Assembly: GCA_900317555.1 (NCBI GenBank)
Contig: ONHF01000023.1
Span: 1-44,985 of the forward strand
Length of the DNA stretch: 44,985 nucleotides
Direction: 5' to 3'
Source of the DNA: an uncultured Lachnospiraceae bacterium
Lineage (GTDB): Bacteria; Bacillota; Clostridia; Lachnospirales; Lachnospiraceae
Of this stretch, positions 8,371-15,699 are shown in pieces. The first letter of the stretch is position 1; each line of letters starts with the position of its first letter. Below the pieces are notes generated by a model that was given only the letters and a program-made list of their open reading frames with translations, made no database searches and had not been told where the DNA came from. The translations under genes were made by a program, and so were the position numbers.

Positions 8371-8847
8371 ATGACAATTACGATTCTTGCCATCGGCAAA
8401 CTTAAAGATAAATCGCTGCAGACCCTGCAGAACGAATATATTAAGCGGCTGCAGCCCTTCGCCAAAACAGACATCACTGAAATCAAAGACGACCCCGAAA
8501 CGCATCCGGACCGTGCGGCAGAATGCGGGCTTATCAAAGACCGCGAGGCGCAGCGCGCGCTTGAGAAGATACGGGGCGGGGATTTTGTTGTTTTGCTCGA
8601 TTTGCACGGAAAAATGTGGTCCAGCGAAGAATTCGCCGCCCATCTGCAGGAGTGGACACAGGCTTCCCAGCGGCTTGTTTTTGTTATCGCAGGTTCGCTT
8701 GGTCCCGGGAAAGCACTGACAGAGCGTGCGAATGTGCGCTGGAAGCTTTCGGATCTGACGTTCACGCATCTGATGACGCGCGTCATTCTGCTGGAGCAGA
8801 TCTACCGGGGCTTCATGATCGACGCGGGCCGCTCGTATCATAAATGA
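8371..8847 (+). CDS. rlmH: RlmH, 23S rRNA pseudouridine-1915 N3-methyltransferase
   Basis: A SPOUT-fold methyltransferase that methylates pseudouridine 1915 in helix 69 of 23S rRNA on assembled ribosomes. The 158-residue length is normal. It begins MTITILAIGKLKDKSL and has the family glycine loop VIAGSLGPG and the C-terminal signature TFTHLMTRVILLEQIYRGF followed by SYHK. The longer frame from 8272 is rejected; the ATG at 8371 has GGAG at 5 nt. Its TGA overlaps an ATG of the next frame, so coupling with the YkgJ-family gene is likely. Confidence 0.95.
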   Translation: MTITILAIGKLKDKSLQTLQNEYIKRLQPFAKTDITEIKDDPETHPDRAAECGLIKDREAQRALEKIRGGDFVVLLDLHGKMWSSEEFAAHLQEWTQASQRLVFVIAGSLGPGKALTERANVRWKLSDLTFTHLMTRVILLEQIYRGFMIDAGRSYHK

Positions 8848-8864
8848 GAAAGGAAAACAGGCAA

Positions 8865-9518
8865 ATGAACACAGACAGCTCCCGGAACCGCCGGTACACT
8901 TCCTCCGACATGGCAAAAATCTACTGTGAAAAATGCAATGGCTGCGGTGACTGCTGCCATGGTATGACCGATACCATCCATCTCGATCCCTATGATATTT
9001 ATCTGCTTTGTTCCGGCCTGCAGACCACGTTTCAGCAGCTTCTGGATAGCGGACGGATTGCTTTGCATGTGGAAGACGGCCTTACGCTCCCGCATCTTAA
9101 AATGCCGGACAGCCCGGGAAGCGCCTGCACATTTCTTTCATCCGACGGAAGGTGTGAAATTCACCCGTTCCGCCCGGGACTTTGCAGACTGTTTCCTTTA
9201 GGCCGCGACTACGATGCGCAGACAAAGACTTTTCAGTATTTCATTGTAGATAACGGCTGCCCGATGCCCGGCAAAATGAAAGTCAAGATAGATAAATGGA
9301 TCGGCATCAAAGATCTCGCGGCTTATGAAAAATTTGTCGCGGACTGGCATTATTTTGTCCTGGATGTGAAGGCGAAGCTTACTGCTTCTGACGAGAGTTT
9401 TGCACGTGCGCTGAACCTGTTCATACTGAAAGTATTCTATCTTACGCCTTATGAGCCTTCGAGGGAGTTTTACGAGCTCTTTTACATGCGGCTGAAAGAG
9501 GCGCGGACTGTGCTGTAA
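8865..9518 (+). CDS. YkgJ-family cysteine-cluster protein
   Basis: A cytoplasmic protein of 217 residues from the CxxCxxCC family (YkgJ, formerly UPF0153), presumed to bind an iron-sulfur or zinc centre. Near the N-terminus it has CEKCNGCGDCC and further on CTFLSSDGRCEIHPFRPGLC followed by RLFPLG, the usual two cysteine sets. The C-terminal third is helical without known motifs. An ATG at 8844 overlapping the rlmH stop is possible, but the ATG at 8865 has AAAGGA upstream and seems better. The function is unknown. It is the second protein of this cysteine-cluster type around rlmH, the other being the divergent FliB-like gene. Confidence 0.75.
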   Translation: MNTDSSRNRRYTSSDMAKIYCEKCNGCGDCCHGMTDTIHLDPYDIYLLCSGLQTTFQQLLDSGRIALHVEDGLTLPHLKMPDSPGSACTFLSSDGRCEIHPFRPGLCRLFPLGRDYDAQTKTFQYFIVDNGCPMPGKMKVKIDKWIGIKDLAAYEKFVADWHYFVLDVKAKLTASDESFARALNLFILKVFYLTPYEPSREFYELFYMRLKEARTVL

Positions 9519-9519
9519 A

Positions 9520-9789
9520 TTATTTATCTCCATAATGCGTGCGGCATTCAATAATAATTAACACATCGTCTGATACTGCATATATGATCCGATTTTTGCC
9601 ATCAATCCTTCGGGACCAGAATCCTGAAAGATTTCCCACAAGCGGCTCCGGCTTTCCAATACCGGCATAAGGGTCCCTCATCATATCCTTAAGTAATTTA
9701 TTGATCTTTTTGAGAACCCCTTTGTCGGTAGACTGCCAGTACACACAGTCATCCCATGCATCAGTATCCCACTCCAGTTTAAATGCCAT
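9520..9789 (-). CDS. yoeB: YoeB-type mRNA interferase toxin
   Basis: An 89-residue RelE-superfamily toxin that cleaves mRNA in the ribosomal A site. It carries the full YoeB signature: DCVYWQSTDKGVLKKINKL, then GIGKPEPL (catalytic Glu), SGFWSRRID (Arg) and the C-terminal CRTHYGDK (His). The antitoxin gene lies 2 bp upstream on the same strand. The toxin stop codon abuts the stop of the convergent YkgJ-family gene with a single base between them. Confidence 0.93.
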   Translation of the reverse strand: MAFKLEWDTDAWDDCVYWQSTDKGVLKKINKLLKDMMRDPYAGIGKPEPLVGNLSGFWSRRIDGKNRIIYAVSDDVLIIIECRTHYGDK

Positions 9790-9791
9790 AA

Positions 9792-10046
9792 CTACTCCTC
9801 AATCAGCTCATGGGTTGAAGTGTGTAGTGCTCCATTTTTATATGCATTCATCTTCTGTTCCAGATAGCGCATATTATATTCCGAATAAAATGAATCCGCT
9901 GTGATTTCAAAAGGAATTCTCCGCTCTCTGGCAACTGTCTTCAAAAATATTGTAACAGCTGTTGTCATTGGCATTCCCATTTCATCAAGGACATTTTCAG
10001 CCTCTTTTTTCACCTTATCGTCGATTCGTACGTTTACCTGTGCCAT
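9792..10046 (-). CDS. dinJ: RelB/DinJ-family antitoxin
   Basis: An 84-residue antitoxin. The N-terminal ribbon-helix-helix reads AQVNVRIDDKVKKEAENVLD then MGMPMTTAVTIFLKTVARE, the classic RelB/DinJ pattern, and the C-terminal tail should wrap the toxin. The start has a very strong AAAAGGAGGGG ribosome site, as expected for an antitoxin made in excess. YoeB is best known with a YefM/Phd-type antitoxin, so a DinJ-type partner makes this a mixed pair. Confidence 0.9.
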   Translation of the reverse strand: MAQVNVRIDDKVKKEAENVLDEMGMPMTTAVTIFLKTVARERRIPFEITADSFYSEYNMRYLEQKMNAYKNGALHTSTHELIEE

Positions 10047-10074
10047 CGAAAGCCCCTCCTTTTACATGTATTAG

Positions 10075-10100
10075 TGTATAGCATTTGATATCATTATACA
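10075..10100 (-). promoter_or_regulatory. Promoter and operator of the DinJ-YoeB operon
   Basis: On the minus strand a perfect -10 TATAAT lies at 10093-10098. It is embedded in an inverted repeat with arms TGTATA (10075-10080) and TATACA (10095-10100). A good -35 is not evident. Overlap of palindrome and -10 fits autorepression by the RHH antitoxin. The rest of the gap, 10101-10269, holds nothing I can name. Confidence 0.55.
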
Positions 10101-10269
10101 ACGCTTTGCTATATATTACTGTTTGCTTTACCATTTGACATAAAATCTCCATAACTTTACTTTTTGTGACTGATAACGGCAAAACAAGTAAAGCTGCAAG
10201 GATAAGAGGCTTAAAGGATCCCCCCCTGAACAACTTAATCCGCTTTCTATGTCTCTTTTCCGATATCCT

Positions 10270-11336
10270 TTACCCCTCTACCACCGCCCGCCGATACACC
10301 TCAAACGCCGACGGAATCGAATACTTCTCATTGATCTGCGCGATATCCGCCATAAACACGGCAGAAGGCTTCTCTTCGCCTTCCCAGGCAGAAACCGGCT
10401 CCTGCTCTCCGGGCAGCGCCGCCGTCTCATCCACCAGCACATCCACCCCCTGCATCTGCCACTCCACATGCGTAAAGATATGTTTTGCGGGAGGGAGCGG
10501 CAGAATCCGCAGCGGTTCGAACCCGAGGTTCCGGACAAACGCTGCTGCCTGTTCGGCATCCAGGAGACCTTCCGCATTCGGGAACTCATACAGTCCTGCC
10601 AGAAGTCCCTTCGACGGCCGGCGCCGCAGCGCGATTTTATCGTGATAATGGATCACAAAAACCGTTTTCCGCGAAATCTTCCGCGCTTTCTTCACCTCCT
10701 GCACAGGAAACGCCCGAGGTCCATCAGTGCCTGATTGAAATCGCCCGGACGCTCCTGCGGCATTAAAGGCGCAAAGAATCTGCGCGCGGCTGTTTTGGCG
10801 GTCTCCGTACGGATGCCTGCCTCATATTCTGTCATCCGCGCGAAGATGCGGAGCAGATTTCCGTCAACTGCCGGCACACACTCGCCAAAAGCAATCGAAG
10901 CAATCGCAGCCGCCGTATAATCCCCGATTCCGGGCAGCGAAAGCAGCTCCGCCTTCGTCCGCGGCATCTGCCCGCCATACTTTTCCATCATCACGACCGC
11001 GGCTTTGTGCAGGTTGCGGACGCGGCTGTAATAGCCGAGCCCCTCCCAGAGCTTGAGCCAGACATCTTCCGGTGCCGTGGCAAGAGAAGCTATATCCGGC
11101 AAAACACGCGTAAACCGCAGATAATACTTCTTCACCGCTTCCACGCGCGTCTGCTGCAGCATAATCTCCGAAAGCCATACGTGATACGGCGCCGGATCCT
11201 CCCGCCACGGAAGAATCCGGCGGTTCCGGTCATACCACGAAAGCAGTGCCTCAGCGCTCCTTTCACGGCCGCGCATTTTGTCCCGTTCCGGCTGCCCGCC
11301 CGCTCCATCGGCGCGCCGCCCCTCATCCTTCGTCAT
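10270..11336 (-). pseudogene. mutY: Split mutY, adenine DNA glycosylase lacking its Fe-S loop
   Basis: MutY removes adenine mispaired with 8-oxoguanine or guanine. The N-terminal part (10692-11336, ATG after AAGGAG) has the HhH-GPD fold with WLSEIMLQQTRVEAV (catalytic Glu), LPGIGDYTAAAIA and VDGNLLRIFAR (catalytic Asp). It should continue from MDLG into the four-cysteine [4Fe-4S] loop but instead reads RFLCRR and stops. The NUDIX-like C-terminal domain resumes in another frame (10270 to about 10718), as AFPVQEVKKARKISRKTVFV. The cluster loop, roughly 25-30 residues, has been removed at the join, leaving a frameshift. The start overlaps the SGNH gene end by 14 bp. Either a pseudogene or a truncated glycosylase; an assembly error cannot be excluded. 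Confidence 0.85.
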
Positions 11337-12453
11337 ACAGCAGCACTCCTTCCTGCTCGAGCGGCGCCATATTCTCTTCCTGATTCTTCCGCGCGAAGGC
11401 GCGTGTTCTGGCAAGCTCCGCCTGATAATTCTCCGGTGTCAGCCTTCTGCGGCCTGCCGCCATCTCCTCAACCATATATTTGTTGATCTGCGGACTGAAA
11501 TGCACCGTGTCCATATACAAATCAAGGTTCGTCGTGATCTCCGTCTCGTTCTGAAAATCAAAGATTTCCACATTCGGATACGGAAGCAGCGCCTTTATGA
11601 ACATTTCCTCACATTTTATCTGCGCGAGATACTCACCGCTTCTCACCGCGTTGTCCCACCACAGCATCGAATATGGCGGAATAAAGAAAGTAAACTTCGT
11701 CTCCGGGTGCTCCTCCACAAGAGAACGCACAAGCGCGATATTCCCTTCCGCCTGCCGCTCGTACGCGTTTTCCGGCAGCGCGTCAGCCGTCTCCTTCATC
11801 CTGTAATAATGTCCCAGCGCGCCCGCACGGCTGAAATCCTTTCCCTCTGCCCAGTTATAGGACAGCGCTTCGTCATAGCCTGCCGCCGACTGCGCGATCA
11901 TGTAGGGAATCTTTTCAAACAGGACTGTTTTGTTCCAAAGATACTTCACATCATTGATTGGATTCCGGTCATACATATACATCGGGCACCCGGAAGAGCG
12001 GAACGTCGTCACAGGCTCCTGCGTCAGCGCAGCCGGATCTACGTTGAAGAATACCCGCTCCAGCTGATGCCTCTCAAACGCCATCAGAAGATACGCGTGA
12101 AGGTCGGCGATACCGCCGTAGGAGCGGACTGCTTTGACCGTATGAACCGAAAAAGCATCGTCAAACCAGCGATTGTCATTGTTTTCGACAACAGAAGAAC
12201 CCGCGAGAACCGCATTATACCGGAAGTGGCGAAGCGCTCCCGGCACCTGATATTCCTTGTCTGTCTGGACGGCCGCAAGCCTCCAAAACGGCGCGTGATA
12301 GTGGAAGAACGGGTCCGCCACCGCCGTCAAAACAGCACACGCCAGAAGCCCCGCCACCGCCGCCAGCAGGGCGCCGCGCAGAAATGCCGCCGGGGAATTG
12401 CCGCGGCCGCTCTTCTTTTTCGTATTTCCGCTAACGGGATGTTTATTTCTCAT
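11323..12453 (-). CDS. SGNH/AlgX-DltD-like partner of the MBOAT acyltransferase
   Basis: A 376-residue protein with one N-terminal membrane segment (about residues 24-46) and an extracytoplasmic domain. It has an SGNH-type serine motif, NAVLAGSSVVENN, near residue 84 and a C-terminal DTVHFSPQ motif carrying the Asp and His of the catalytic triad. Proteins of this layout sit next to MBOAT acyltransferases and complete acyl transfer to an extracellular polymer, as in alginate acetylation or teichoic acid D-alanylation. It begins 18 bp after the MBOAT gene. The polymer modified is unknown. Confidence 0.78.
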   Translation of the reverse strand: MRNKHPVSGNTKKKSGRGNSPAAFLRGALLAAVAGLLACAVLTAVADPFFHYHAPFWRLAAVQTDKEYQVPGALRHFRYNAVLAGSSVVENNDNRWFDDAFSVHTVKAVRSYGGIADLHAYLLMAFERHQLERVFFNVDPAALTQEPVTTFRSSGCPMYMYDRNPINDVKYLWNKTVLFEKIPYMIAQSAAGYDEALSYNWAEGKDFSRAGALGHYYRMKETADALPENAYERQAEGNIALVRSLVEEHPETKFTFFIPPYSMLWWDNAVRSGEYLAQIKCEEMFIKALLPYPNVEIFDFQNETEITTNLDLYMDTVHFSPQINKYMVEEMAAGRRRLTPENYQAELARTRAFARKNQEENMAPLEQEGVLLYDEG

Positions 12454-12471
12454 ACCGCACCGCTTCCATCG

Positions 12472-14130
12472 TTAAAATTTAAAGTACAAATACGTTGAGA
12501 CACCGGTCATCGATATCATACACCAGGCAAAAAGGAGCCCCAGAAGGATGCCGTTTCGCCGGCTAAGCCGCAGTGTCTTCGCAATCTCTCTCGCACAGCG
12601 GTGTCTGTTTACCAGCACCACGCACACTGCAAGCAGCGCCGCGAGCTCTGCGAGCTTCACATACTGCGCAAGCTGCGGTGACAGCATCGAGGCGGCTTTA
12701 TCCACAACAAACAGCTCGGGCAGCGAAATATTCCCCGAAAGCCGCAGCAGATTTCCCGGGAACCGCAGATACTTCATGCAGCGCAGAAATGCAAGCGACA
12801 GGTCCGGCCTTTGCGCTCCGAAGAACACCAGCGTAAAACAAAAGAGGCCAAACGTCAGAACCCGCGCGCCGGCTGCCTTTGCGGCTGTCCCGGCAGCCGC
12901 CGATCGTTCCGCCGCCTGCGCCACGGTCTTTGAGGCCGCCGGCGAGGATTTCTCCGACGTGCTGTTTCCGGCCGCCTTTGCGTCGCCGTACCTGACTGCC
13001 GGCGCCGGCTTCCTCCGATGCGACCACAAATGATATGCCGCAACCAGTGCCCCGGACAGAACTCCCCAGATCAGATAGTTCACACTCGCCCCATGCCACA
13101 GCGCGCTTAACAGAAAAACAATCATTATGTTCAAGACTGTCCGCGCGCGCCCTTTTCTGCTGCCGCCGAGCGGAATATACACATACTTCGTGAAAAACCT
13201 CGTCAGCGTCATATGCCACTTCTGCCAGAATTTGCCGAATGACACTGTTTTGTATGGCGCGTCAAAGTTCACCGGCAGCTCAATATTCAGCATCCAGCCG
13301 ATTCCCATCCCCATGTCGCAAAATCCGCTGAAATCCATGTACAGCTGAAAGGCGTAGCAGCAGATCGCCAGAATCCCGGTCAGAAAATCACTGTAATATG
13401 CCGCTGAAAAGCCGTACGAGGCCGCCGCTGCCAGATTATCCGCGAGCAGCAGTTTCTTGCCAAGCCCCAGCGTCAGCAGTATCCAGCCGCGCGTAAAGTT
13501 TTCCTGTTGAAACCGGCGTCTCTTCGGATCTCTGAACTGACGCATGATCTCGTCGTACATCGTGATCGGACCTTCCGCCAGTTTTGGGAAAAACATCACA
13601 TAAAGCACATAATTTCCGAACCCGTCATGCGCGATTTCCCCGCGGCATCTGTCGATTATAAACGAAATTTGGCTGAACACATAAAAAGACAGCCCGACCG
13701 GTAAGGCGAACCCGGCTTTGTCGCTTACCACCGGCAGATACTTGAATACCGCAAGCACCAGAAGATTTCCGCAGATCCCGGCGGCCATCAGAAGCCGGAG
13801 GCGCCTTGCAGCCGCTGCCTGCTGTTTTCCTGCAAGCGGCGTCTGTGCAGCCGCTGCCTGCACGCCCGTCTGCTGCTGCGCCGTGCTTTCCTGCGCGGCT
13901 GCCGCTCTGCGCTGCAGGCGGTCCGCCGCCAGGCTGATCATATAATTCCAAAGGATTGTGCCGAAAATAATAAGAAGAGGCCACAGCCCGAACATGCCGT
14001 AAAACCAGGCGGACATGCAGGTCATGAAATACTCCGCCAGCCGGAAATGCCCTCTGTGATTCAGGACAAACCAGCCGGCAAGAAGAAGCGGCAGAAAGAC
14101 CAGCAAAAAAAGATACGAATTAAAGACCAT
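12472..14130 (-). CDS. MBOAT-family membrane O-acyltransferase (AlgI-like)
   Basis: A multi-pass membrane protein of 552 residues that moves acyl groups, probably acetyl, across the membrane onto a surface polymer. Core MBOAT signatures are present: FFPKLAEGPI, YMDFSGFCDMGMGIG, PVNFDAPYKTVSFGKFWQKW, and the catalytic histidine in SALWHGASVNYLIWG. Two low-complexity Ala-rich insertions are unusual for the family: RRAAAAQ through KQQAAAARR at about residues 74-112, and a Ser/Ala-rich stretch at about residues 365-415 between membrane segments. It forms a unit with the SGNH partner and mutY; trmL lies 60 bp upstream. Confidence 0.88.
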   Translation of the reverse strand: MVFNSYLFLLVFLPLLLAGWFVLNHRGHFRLAEYFMTCMSAWFYGMFGLWPLLIIFGTILWNYMISLAADRLQRRAAAAQESTAQQQTGVQAAAAQTPLAGKQQAAAARRLRLLMAAGICGNLLVLAVFKYLPVVSDKAGFALPVGLSFYVFSQISFIIDRCRGEIAHDGFGNYVLYVMFFPKLAEGPITMYDEIMRQFRDPKRRRFQQENFTRGWILLTLGLGKKLLLADNLAAAASYGFSAAYYSDFLTGILAICCYAFQLYMDFSGFCDMGMGIGWMLNIELPVNFDAPYKTVSFGKFWQKWHMTLTRFFTKYVYIPLGGSRKGRARTVLNIMIVFLLSALWHGASVNYLIWGVLSGALVAAYHLWSHRRKPAPAVRYGDAKAAGNSTSEKSSPAASKTVAQAAERSAAAGTAAKAAGARVLTFGLFCFTLVFFGAQRPDLSLAFLRCMKYLRFPGNLLRLSGNISLPELFVVDKAASMLSPQLAQYVKLAELAALLAVCVVLVNRHRCAREIAKTLRLSRRNGILLGLLFAWCMISMTGVSTYLYFKF

Positions 14131-14190
14131 ATATACTACCAGATGGAGACTTCGGTTTGAAGCCTTCCTGTGCTGTACTGTACAACATAC

Positions 14191-14766
14191 TTACCAGTGA
14201 AGCCTGTGCAATTCTCCTTCCCGCGTCAGCTCCTCAAAATGATTCTGCCGCAGCGCTTCATACAGAATAATCGCAACCGAATTTGATAAGTTCAGTGAGC
14301 GGATTTCTCCCCACATCGGTATCCGGACGCAGGCGCCCGGATGCTCTACCAGTATTTCTTCCGGAATTCCCGCTGATTCTTTCCCGAACATAATGAAATC
14401 ATCCGGCCCGAAGGAGACAGCACTGTAGGTTTGCCTGGCCTTCGTGGTTGCGAACCAAAGATGCGGCCTGCGTACAGACTCCCGTACTGATTTGTCTGTT
14501 GATCCGCTCGAAGCTTCCCTGTCTTCATGCTCTTCACCGGCAAACCGCAGGTTTTTGTTTGCAGACAGGAAATCTTCGTAATCAATATACTCCGAAAGTT
14601 TGAGTTTCTCCCAGTAATCCATCCCTGCCCGTTTCAGATATTTATCATTTAATACAAAGCCATACGGCCCGATCATATGCAGCCGTGAATCTGTGGCAAC
14701 ACATGTTCTTCCGATAGCGCCGGTGTTAAACGGGATCTCCGGCTCATGCAACACAATATTGATCAT
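14191..14766 (-). CDS. trmL: TrmL, tRNA 2'-O-methyltransferase for wobble position 34
   Basis: A SPOUT methyltransferase of 191 residues that uses SAM to 2'-O-methylate the wobble base of tRNA-Leu isoacceptors. Motifs: NIVLHEPEIPFNTGAIGRTC at the N-terminus, FGKESAGIPEEIL, and the C-terminal knot RIPMWGEIRSLNLSNSVAII followed by LYEALRQ. A charged insertion (about residues 71-95) precedes the knot. It starts 15 bp after the DUF6472-type gene and appears to be in one transcript with it and HicAB. Confidence 0.92.
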   Translation of the reverse strand: MINIVLHEPEIPFNTGAIGRTCVATDSRLHMIGPYGFVLNDKYLKRAGMDYWEKLKLSEYIDYEDFLSANKNLRFAGEEHEDREASSGSTDKSVRESVRRPHLWFATTKARQTYSAVSFGPDDFIMFGKESAGIPEEILVEHPGACVRIPMWGEIRSLNLSNSVAIILYEALRQNHFEELTREGELHRLHW

Positions 14767-14781
14767 AATTCCAGTTATTTT

Positions 14782-14964
14782 CTAAAATGCCTGATGCCGC
14801 ACCACCGCATATTCATCATCCGACTGCCAGTACGGGCATCCGCTGTGATGTTTTCCCTCCTGCATCAGCCTACCGTAATCATCTTCATCCATGTCTGCAG
14901 CGCAGAAGTATTCCTGTGTGTCCTCATCCCATTCATAATTATTACAGGTATCACATTCCGGCAT
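14782..14964 (-). CDS. DUF6472-type four-cysteine mini-protein
   Basis: A 60-residue protein opening MPECDTCNNYEWDEDTQEYF then CAADMDEDD, with a later SGCPYWQSDDEYAVVRHQ. The CxxC plus two further cysteines suggest a small zinc-binding fold, a pattern I associate with the clostridial DUF6472 family. A longer frame from 14985 exists, but the ATG at 14964 has GAGG at 5 nt and matches the conserved start. It sits between hicB and trmL with gaps of 20 and 15 bp. The function is unknown. Confidence 0.7.
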   Translation of the reverse strand: MPECDTCNNYEWDEDTQEYFCAADMDEDDYGRLMQEGKHHSGCPYWQSDDEYAVVRHQAF

Positions 14965-14984
14965 AGTTACCTCACATAGCAGCA

Positions 14985-15344
14985 TTACATAACTTTCTGC
15001 TTATAATAGTTATCAGCATACATTTCTAATGCATTTTCAACCGTTGCATTTAACGTCTCTCCACTTTCAAATGAGATTGAGGACAGCTTTTTATGCAGCC
15101 CGGGTTTGATCCGGATATTAAACGTTCCTTTATATTCCTTATCAGGATTTTTTCCGGATTCTTTGCAAAATTCCAAATAGTCATCAACAGCCTTATGGAA
15201 TTCATCTTCAATTTCTTCGGCACTTTCACTTTCAAAATTGACCAGATCGTTTATTCCTTCTACTTTCCCATAAAGGACATGATCTTCGGCGCTGTATTCA
15301 ATTTTGGTATGGTATCCTTTGTATTCCAAAACGCCATTATCCAT
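14985..15344 (-). CDS. hicB: HicB-family antitoxin
   Basis: A 119-residue antitoxin. The N-terminal half is the degraded-RNase-H-like HicB fold (GYHTKIEYSAEDHVLYGKVE, then a D-rich AEEIEDEFHKAVDDYLEFC). The C-terminal part is a DNA-binding region (TFNIRIKPGLHKKLSSIS, then TLNATVENALEMYAD) of ribbon-helix-helix type. Its ATG overlaps the hicA stop in a TAATG junction, so the two are translationally coupled. Confidence 0.92.
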   Translation of the reverse strand: MDNGVLEYKGYHTKIEYSAEDHVLYGKVEGINDLVNFESESAEEIEDEFHKAVDDYLEFCKESGKNPDKEYKGTFNIRIKPGLHKKLSSISFESGETLNATVENALEMYADNYYKQKVM

Positions 15345-15601
15345 TACAAGTCTCCTAATTGAACTAATTCATCCCGCAGTTGTTTTACTGCATAATGCTT
15401 CATCTGATCCCCGGGGTGCGGCTTATGCAGCAAAATAACAGTACCATCAGAAGCTCTGTAAAATTTAACTCTTGATCCGGATGTTTTTCCTTTATTAGAT
15501 TCCAAAAATCCCAGCTGTTGCAAAAGACTTCTGGCTTCAGAATATGTGTAATCATTCGGACAGTCTTTAATTCGCTGTAATTGTTTTTCCAGTTTGCTCA
15601 T
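15344..15601 (-). CDS. hicA: HicA-family mRNA interferase toxin
   Basis: An 85-residue toxin of the double-stranded-RNA-binding-like HicA fold, which cleaves mRNA and tmRNA. Features: YTYSEARSLLQQLGF, the basic strand KTSGSRVKFYRA, and the catalytic histidine region VILLHKPHPGDQMKHYAVKQ. The frame is open to 15634, but the ATG at 15601 follows AAAGG and lies downstream of the promoter, whereas the upstream extension would run through the operator. Toxin first, antitoxin second is the usual hicAB order. Confidence 0.92.
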   Translation of the reverse strand: MSKLEKQLQRIKDCPNDYTYSEARSLLQQLGFLESNKGKTSGSRVKFYRASDGTVILLHKPHPGDQMKHYAVKQLRDELVQLGDL

Positions 15602-15613
15602 TCGCGCGCCTTT

Positions 15614-15638
15614 GCAACTATTATTTAGTTGCATTATA
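15614..15638 (-). promoter_or_regulatory. hicAB promoter and operator
   Basis: On the minus strand an extended -10, TGG-TATAAT (hexamer at 15633-15638), directly abuts a perfect inverted repeat: GCAACTA (15614-15620), 5-bp spacer, TAGTTGC (15626-15632). The repeat starts at the transcription start, so binding by HicB would block initiation. Confidence 0.7.
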
Positions 15639-15699
15639 CCATAATCTACTTTCTATATCCATCTGCGGCCTTTTCACATTCTGACTTTCCGCCAGGCGC

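Noticed and set aside
10270-10704. C-terminal part of mutY as an independent NUDIX gene
   Set aside because: The sequence aligns as the direct continuation of MutY, the only start is a weak GTG inside the linker, and it makes sense only as a broken mutY.
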